A DNA stretch of 47,847 nucleotides, taken from NCBI RefSeq assembly GCF_000469505.1, contig NZ_KI272873.1, positions 11,314 to 59,160 on the forward strand, in the 5' to 3' direction. Position numbers and translations under genes: made by a program. Below, one piece after another: positions 42,818 to 47,847 of the stretch. The DNA is from Leptotrichia sp. oral taxon 215 str. W9775. GTDB taxonomy: Bacteria > Fusobacteriota > Fusobacteriia > Fusobacteriales > Leptotrichiaceae. How positions within the stretch are numbered: position 1 is the first letter of the stretch; each line of letters opens with the position of its first letter. The notes under the pieces were generated by a model, which had not been told where the DNA came from, made no database searches, and saw only the letters and a program-made list of their open reading frames with translations.

Positions 42818-44482
42818 CTATCCAAATATTCTTTCTATCTTCCCATTTTCCATTCTGTATACTTTCATATATTCCTTAAAAATTTCATTTCTATGTGACA
42901 CTGCAATAACGGAATATTCAAGATTTTTTAGAATATCTGAAATTTCCCTTTCACTTTGAATATCCAAATTTGCAACCGGTTCATCCATAAGAAGTAATTT
43001 GACATCAGTTGACAGCAGAGCCCTTGCCAATCCTATTTTCTGTATCTGACCTGCAGAAAGATTTATATCTTTTCTTCCTGTAATTTCTGTTTCCAGTCCA
43101 TCTGGCAAATTATCTGCTATATTTTTTACACCGGTTAACTTCAATATTCTATTAAAATTATCTTCATTAATTTTTCTTCCTAATGTCAAATTATCTTTCA
43201 ATGAAAGTGAAAATAATTCTGTCTGTTGGGGAACATACGCTATACTTCTTCCATTTTCCCCTATATCTGTATTATCAATTTTAAACATTCCTGACACAGG
43301 CTCATATAAACCGCTTAAAATCTTTATTAAAGTACTTTTTCCACAACCACTTTCACCTGTAACAAGTATTTTGTCCTTATCCTCTAAATTTATTTCAAAA
43401 TTTATTTTATCTAAAATATCGGAACTGTTTTCATCATATCTGAACACTATATCTTCCAGTTTCAGAATATTTCCTGATGATTTTTCATAAATATCCTCTT
43501 TTTCTTTGTTTTCTTTCATTAATTTTTCTTTACTCGGAATATTCAGGAACTCTGAAATTCTCTCAGCTGAAATTTTTCCTCTTAACCAGTCACTATAAAG
43601 TGAAGGCATGCTATGAAATATCCACACAATATTCTGATTCAATATATTAAAGCCCATAAACTGACCTATTGTTAAAAAACCTCTGCTAATCAGATACAAG
43701 CTAAAAATCAAAGTTATGACATCACACAGTAATCCTGTTCCTATTCCTAGACTTACCATTTTCCATTCAGCTTTCATATTTCCCAAATGTTCTTCTGTAA
43801 ATTTTTCATATTTTTCTTTAAACAGAGCTGTTCCAAATTTTTCATTTTTAAACACATTCAGTAAAATTTTGCTATTAAATACCTGTAAAAGAACAGTCTG
43901 CATATTTTCCTGTTCTTCCTGTCTTTGAACATATGTCTTCTCAATTTTTTTACCTGCATATTTTGGAATTAGTATTGATATTGAACATAATATAAGTGTA
44001 AAGAAAAACAGTACAGGTGACGTAAAAAATCCAAAAAACATGGCTGAAACAAAGGAAACAATCCCTGAAAGAAGCGAAACTGATACATATGAAACTACTG
44101 CTGACAAAGTATTTACATCTGATAATAGTAATGTTATCCAGCCACCTTCTCCATCATCTTCAAATTTTCTAAAAGGTATTTTCTCTATATTTTTTATTAA
44201 ATCATCTGAAATTAACTGACAACATTCCTTTTCTTTCATCTCAATCTTTTTTCCAAGTACCGATTTTAATTTCCCTATTATTATACACAAAATCACAAGC
44301 ATTCCGGCGATGAAAAAAAATTTTTCATTTTTTCCAGAACTTAAAGTTGATATCAGTACGTCCATTTTTATAGCCAGAATAAACTCAGATAACGCTATTA
44401 TTAGAGAAAATACAAACAAAAAATGAACTTTATATTTTTTCATTAATAAAAATATCATTTTAAAATATTCATTATTTTTCAT
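42818..44482 (-). CDS. ABC exporter half-transporter, second subunit
   Basis: 554 residues. An exporter membrane domain with about six spans (1-300) is followed by a nucleotide-binding domain (about 335-554): Walker A GESGCGKST, Q-loop YVPQQTELF, signature LSAGQIQKIGLARAL, Walker B LLLMDEPVANLD and VIAVSHR as the H-loop. The ATG overlaps the preceding frame by 11 nt. With the split gene upstream it forms a heterodimeric exporter of peptide, lipid or drug type; the substrate is unknown. No C39 peptidase domain is present. Confidence 0.9.
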   Translation of the reverse strand: MKNNEYFKMIFLLMKKYKVHFLFVFSLIIALSEFILAIKMDVLISTLSSGKNEKFFFIAGMLVILCIIIGKLKSVLGKKIEMKEKECCQLISDDLIKNIEKIPFRKFEDDGEGGWITLLLSDVNTLSAVVSYVSVSLLSGIVSFVSAMFFGFFTSPVLFFFTLILCSISILIPKYAGKKIEKTYVQRQEEQENMQTVLLQVFNSKILLNVFKNEKFGTALFKEKYEKFTEEHLGNMKAEWKMVSLGIGTGLLCDVITLIFSLYLISRGFLTIGQFMGFNILNQNIVWIFHSMPSLYSDWLRGKISAERISEFLNIPSKEKLMKENKEKEDIYEKSSGNILKLEDIVFRYDENSSDILDKINFEINLEDKDKILVTGESGCGKSTLIKILSGLYEPVSGMFKIDNTDIGENGRSIAYVPQQTELFSLSLKDNLTLGRKINEDNFNRILKLTGVKNIADNLPDGLETEITGRKDINLSAGQIQKIGLARALLSTDVKLLLMDEPVANLDIQSEREISDILKNLEYSVIAVSHRNEIFKEYMKVYRMENGKIERIFG

Positions 44483-44894
44483 TTACATCACCAACTTCAA
44501 TTATATTATCATTTTCTGTAATAAAATCATATGTATGTGTTATTATTACAATTCCCATTATATTTTTTAATTCCTGAAATAATGTCATCAGTATCTTCTG
44601 ATTTTCAATATCTAAATCTGAAAATGGCTCATCAAGAAATATGAAATCAGGCTTAAACAGAAGACTTCTTGCTATGGAAAGTCTTCTCAGCTGACCTGCT
44701 GAAAAATTAGTATTTTCACCAAAAACTGTATCAAGTTTCTTTGGAAATTTTTCAATTACAGAATACATATTTACTTTTTTCAGGACATCTGCAACTTCTT
44801 CTTCAGAATAATTTTCATCTAAAGTCAGGTTTCGAAATATTGTTGTATTAAAAAATTCTGACTTCTGTGGAACATATCCCAATTTTCCTTCCAT
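44472..44894 (-). CDS. C-terminal half of split ABC exporter subunit
   Basis: 140 codons from ATG 44894, encoding only the second half of a nucleotide-binding domain: Q-loop YVPQKSEFF, signature FSAGQLRRLSIARSL, Walker B FIFLDEPFSDLD and IITHTYD as the H-loop. It lacks Walker A, which ends the frame upstream. Its ATG overlaps the upstream TAA (TAATG). A -1 shift on the preceding A9 run would join both frames into about 554 residues, the same length as the partner subunit. Free-standing function is unlikely. Confidence 0.75.
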   Translation of the reverse strand: MEGKLGYVPQKSEFFNTTIFRNLTLDENYSEEEVADVLKKVNMYSVIEKFPKKLDTVFGENTNFSAGQLRRLSIARSLLFKPDFIFLDEPFSDLDIENQKILMTLFQELKNIMGIVIITHTYDFITENDNIIEVGDVNEK

Positions 44895-46138
44895 TATTTT
44901 TTTTTCCCATTTTTCATTCCATAAATTTCCCCTTTTAATGGTTCTAATACTGATAATATCATTTCCATTAGAGTTGTTTTTCCTGATCCGTTACTTCCTT
45001 TTATATAAGTTATTTTCTTGTCAGGAATAATAAAATTGAACTTATCAAATATCATTTTATCATTATCAGGATATCTGAAACTTATATTTTCTCCAACTAT
45101 CTGATAATTTTCAAATTTTGTATTTAAAGATTCTTTTTCCTTTATCTCATCTATTCTGTCTGATATTTTTTCTGATTGAATTTTAATATCAGGATGTTTT
45201 TCATCGATTCTATCTAAATATTTAAAAATCCTGCTTACAGATACTTTCTGTTTAGACATGTAGCCTATGATTGAAGGAATATCCAAAAAAGGATACAGTA
45301 TGGACCCTATTCCGACATTCCATATTCCTATCATTGCAGCCATTGAAATTTCTCCGGATTTTACTAATAGCAATCCTGCAATAAGACTTAAAATCTCTGT
45401 CAAGTACACTCCCCCTGAAAATATACCGTTGCTTATCCCTATTGCTGAAGCAACTTTTTTATAATCCTTTATTTTTTCTTCATAAAACATCCAGTGCTTT
45501 GACAAAATAAACTTTATAAGGGAATATACCTTAATAATAGGAATATTTCTCTGAATTTCTTCATAAAATCTATTATGCATATCATCTTTCTTTTCATAGG
45601 TTTCCCTGTAAAAAGAAGCTTTCAAATAAACTTTCCTTGCAGCAGTAAAAAATATTATACTTATAAGTATATAAAACAGAGTAATTTTCAAAGATATCGA
45701 CAGCATATACCCAAAACCAAAAGCAATCATTAAAATCAAATCAAACATTGGAAATAAACCATATAATAAATAATCTCCTATAATTTCAGTATCTTCATTG
45801 ATTAAATTTAAAATCTCTCCTGAATGAATTTTTCCATTGCCTTCACTTTTTAAATAACTTTCCATAAGTTCCAGACTTATTTTTTCCATTATTTTCTTTT
45901 TAGTTTTTTCAAGCAGAACTGAATTCTGATAATAACATAAAGAATATATTACTGAACCTATAATCAGACCTGTAAGAATAAAAAACAGATAGTTATTTTT
46001 TCTACCATAGATACTTTCCAGACCTATTTGTATCATTAAAGAAACAAGCATATTAAATCCACTCAGAAAAATTTTTAAAGAAATTAAAACAACACTGTCT
46101 TTTCTGGAAATATACCTTAAAATTTTAGAATTTATCAT
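44894..46138 (-). CDS. N-terminal part of split ABC exporter subunit
   Basis: 414 residues. A six-span exporter membrane domain (about 15-300) is followed by the start of the nucleotide-binding domain with Walker A KGSNGSGKTT (about 382). The frame stops soon after at GMKNGKKK-TAA, directly behind nine A residues (44897-44905 on the minus strand). The remaining ATPase motifs are intact in the -1 frame. First gene of the exporter operon; a TATAAT lies about 30-40 bp upstream, with a TAGACA in the IS-end-like repeat as possible -35 (18-bp spacing). Confidence 0.8.
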   Translation of the reverse strand: MINSKILRYISRKDSVVLISLKIFLSGFNMLVSLMIQIGLESIYGRKNNYLFFILTGLIIGSVIYSLCYYQNSVLLEKTKKKIMEKISLELMESYLKSEGNGKIHSGEILNLINEDTEIIGDYLLYGLFPMFDLILMIAFGFGYMLSISLKITLFYILISIIFFTAARKVYLKASFYRETYEKKDDMHNRFYEEIQRNIPIIKVYSLIKFILSKHWMFYEEKIKDYKKVASAIGISNGIFSGGVYLTEILSLIAGLLLVKSGEISMAAMIGIWNVGIGSILYPFLDIPSIIGYMSKQKVSVSRIFKYLDRIDEKHPDIKIQSEKISDRIDEIKEKESLNTKFENYQIVGENISFRYPDNDKMIFDKFNFIIPDKKITYIKGSNGSGKTTLMEMILSVLEPLKGEIYGMKNGKKK

Positions 46139-46201
46139 AACCTCACCCTTTCTTTATATTAGTTTTATATAACATTATCATATTATACTTCAAATTTCAA
46201 T

Positions 46202-46272
46202 GGGATGTCTAAAAAAATTAAAAGATAATATAAAAATCATATTTTTGAATTATTTATAATTTTGTAATGCAA
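46202..46272 (+). repeat. IS-end-like dispersed repeat, copy B
   Basis: Begins GGGATGTCTAAAAAAA and contains TATAAAAATCATATTTTTG, AATTATTTATAATTTTGTAATG, matching copy A (inverted relative to it) over roughly 70 bp. It lies between the exporter operon and the MATE gene and may supply a -35 element to the exporter promoter. Confidence 0.6.
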
Positions 46273-46373
46273 AACAGGAAATGAACATAGTTTTTATAAA
46301 TTATTTTTATATTTTCATTTTCATTATTAAAGTGCTATAATGTTATTATACTATAAAGAAAAGAGGTAATATT

Positions 46374-47753
46374 ATGTTATTTTTAAAACAGTCTGTAGAA
46401 GAACGTCGTGAAATGATTATAAATGGAAGTATTCTGAATACTTTACTTTTTTTATCTATTCCCACATTGCTAGTTGGAATAATACAGGCTCTCATACCTC
46501 TTTCAGATAATTTTTTCTTAACTAACTTGACAAATGTTGTTGTTGCAGGTTCTGTAACCTTCAGTCAGCCTGTACTTAATATTATGGTTGCCCTGTCACA
46601 AGGACTTGGAGTGGCAGCCATGGCAATGATTGGAAAATACTATGGAAAGGGAATAATGAGGGCTGTAAGGGAAACAATGCTCCAAATTTATGTTTTCAGC
46701 TTTATAATAGGACTTATACTGATTCCTATATGTATTCTTATGGCTTTTGTTATTTCAAAAACCACTTCAGAAGAAATAAGAGGTACAGTGTTTACTTACA
46801 TTGCAGCCTACTCATTTGTAATGCCTCTTATATTCCTTGCGGCTATTTACAATTCTTCCAAGAATGCAATAGGACGGCCTGAAGTTACATTTATAAGAAT
46901 ATCACTGCTTCTTGTTTTAAAAATATTTTTTAATTCATTGTTTCTTTATATTTTCCGTATGGGACTTATCGGAGCAGTAGCAGCTACATTCTGTTCATAT
47001 GTTGTCATTACATTATGGATGTTTCATGATGTTTTTGTAAAGACAAGCGAAACTAAGCTTGATTTACGGACATATTCCATGAAACTTCCCATTATAATGA
47101 AAATTACAAGAATAGGTCTTCCTGCAATGATAAACTACATGCTGATTTACTTTGGTTTTTTCCTTATAAACAAGGAAATGGAAAAATACGGTGCAATTGC
47201 TCTGACAGGACAAGGAATTGCGGCAAACATCAATTCACTCTGCTTTAACCTTCCTTCCTCAATTGGAACAGCTGTCACTACAATGATAAGCATTAATATG
47301 GGGCTTAAAAATATTGAAAAATCTAAAAAGATTTTTACTTACAGCTGGATTACAAGTGTCGTTATTGCAGTGCTGACAATAATTCTGATAGTTCCCCTCA
47401 ATCATAATATGATAGCCCTTTTCACAAGAAACAAGGAAATAGCGGCAATAGCTGACAACGCTCTAAATATTTTCACCTATTCAATAATAGGTTTCGGTAT
47501 TTTCACTGTATGTCAGGGTGTATATGTAGCTTTAGGGAAAAACAACATTCCGCTTGTTATGTCCATATTGAGAATATGGCTTTTCAGATATGTATTTATT
47601 TTAGTTACACAAAAATATTTAGGTTTGTACTCTATTTTCTGGGGAAACCTGTTTTCAAACACTGTTGCAGGAATAATCTTTTTCTTTCTTGTAAAGACAC
47701 TGGACTGGGAAAATATTGATGTAAAAAAAATTAAAATAAGAAAATTAAAGTAA
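46374..47753 (+). CDS. MATE-family efflux transporter
   Basis: 459 residues with twelve predicted membrane spans in two related halves; LSIPTLLVGIIQALIPLSDNFFL near residue 27 and LPAMINYMLIYFGFFLINKEME near 252 start the two MatE halves. This family exports drugs or metabolites using a Na+ or H+ gradient. Substrate unknown. The ATG at 46374 follows AAGAGGTAATATT, and a TATAAT lies at 46336-46341 with a poor -35. Possibly grouped with the ABC exporter as defence against toxic compounds, though divergently transcribed. Confidence 0.92.
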   Translation: MLFLKQSVEERREMIINGSILNTLLFLSIPTLLVGIIQALIPLSDNFFLTNLTNVVVAGSVTFSQPVLNIMVALSQGLGVAAMAMIGKYYGKGIMRAVRETMLQIYVFSFIIGLILIPICILMAFVISKTTSEEIRGTVFTYIAAYSFVMPLIFLAAIYNSSKNAIGRPEVTFIRISLLLVLKIFFNSLFLYIFRMGLIGAVAATFCSYVVITLWMFHDVFVKTSETKLDLRTYSMKLPIIMKITRIGLPAMINYMLIYFGFFLINKEMEKYGAIALTGQGIAANINSLCFNLPSSIGTAVTTMISINMGLKNIEKSKKIFTYSWITSVVIAVLTIILIVPLNHNMIALFTRNKEIAAIADNALNIFTYSIIGFGIFTVCQGVYVALGKNNIPLVMSILRIWLFRYVFILVTQKYLGLYSIFWGNLFSNTVAGIIFFFLVKTLDWENIDVKKIKIRKLK

Positions 47754-47792
47754 AAAGTTTATTATAAAATAAAATTTGTAAATTAATATAAA

Positions 47793-47847
47793 AGGGGCTG
47801 CCTCAAAAAGAAAAAAAATAATGTAAAAAACTATATTTTTGAATTAT
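47793..47847 (+). repeat. IS-end-like dispersed repeat, copy C (runs off window)
   Basis: GGGGCTGCCTCAAAAAG, then AATGTAAAAAACTATATTTTTG and AATTAT at the window end. Same block order and orientation as copy B. Whether a full insertion sequence follows lies outside the window. Confidence 0.55.

Noticed and set aside
1..47847. Genome-wide reassignment of UGA to Trp
   Set aside because: Dozens of intact genes here use TGG for Trp and contain no internal TGA. One of the two UGA cases is in an otherwise eroded gene. Avoidance of TGA is recorded, but recoding is not claimed.
1..47847. CRISPR arrays, tRNA or rRNA genes
   Set aside because: I looked for regularly spaced repeats, cloverleaf patterns and conserved rRNA blocks and saw none.

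Overview
The window is AT-rich DNA from a didermic, anaerobe-type bacterium, most likely a member of Fusobacteriota close to Leptotrichia. This rests on a very large type V autotransporter with the N-terminal signal-anchor region typical of fusobacterial autotransporters, other outer-membrane and lipoprotein genes, strong A/T codon bias, and a gene complement resembling low-GC anaerobes (lysine riboswitch, HutP-family protein, DUF4250, PrdX-type deacylase). The genus is an inference from protein style, not from a search. Apart from yebC, the C69 peptidase and a MATE gene, everything lies on the minus strand.

Layout. 1-5839: a ~1,946-residue autotransporter, cut by the window edge before its C-terminus. 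6.2-9.4 kb: a tRNA-editing deacylase plus flavodoxin pair, yebC, a small membrane ORF and a DUF3829-type lipoprotein. 9.55-9.96 kb: a relic of a Vsr mismatch endonuclease. 10-16 kb: purine genes (purB; hpt-purA, followed closely by a TPR protein and a rhodanese lipoprotein) and a small outer-membrane barrel. 16.3-18.4 kb: secreted C69 dipeptidase and a GNAT acetyltransferase. 18.6-21.2 kb: glgC-glgA for glycogen synthesis. 21.4-28.2 kb: an aromatic amino-acid run, pheA-rsuA-aroE-two unknowns-DUF4250-aroK-aroQ-hutP-HAD phosphatase.

28.4-31.9 kb holds the most unusual locus. It is a three-gene operon with its own promoter and flanking terminators: a four-helix membrane protein, a protein joining a seven-bladed beta-propeller-like region to a divergent uracil-DNA-glycosylase domain, and a UGT-type glycosyltransferase. 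32-33.2 kb: a tiny membrane-peptide gene whose second codon is UGA, then the rplM-rpsI ribosomal operon. 33.3-34.1 kb: a SurA-N-like chaperone.

34.3-42.4 kb is a lysine regulon in one orientation: lysine riboswitch (L-box) and terminator, then lysA-lysC-dapF-dapA-asd and, 1 bp further on, a fused binding-protein/permease and its ATPase. The context predicts that this importer carries lysine or a related compound. 42.5-47.8 kb is more plastic. It has three copies of an IS-end-like repeat, a promoter-terminator cassette for an ~85-nt three-way-junction RNA with no gene behind it, a heterodimeric ABC exporter whose first subunit is split at an A9 run in the geometry of a -1 frameshift, and a MATE efflux pump. 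None of the roughly 43 complete genes ends in TGA.
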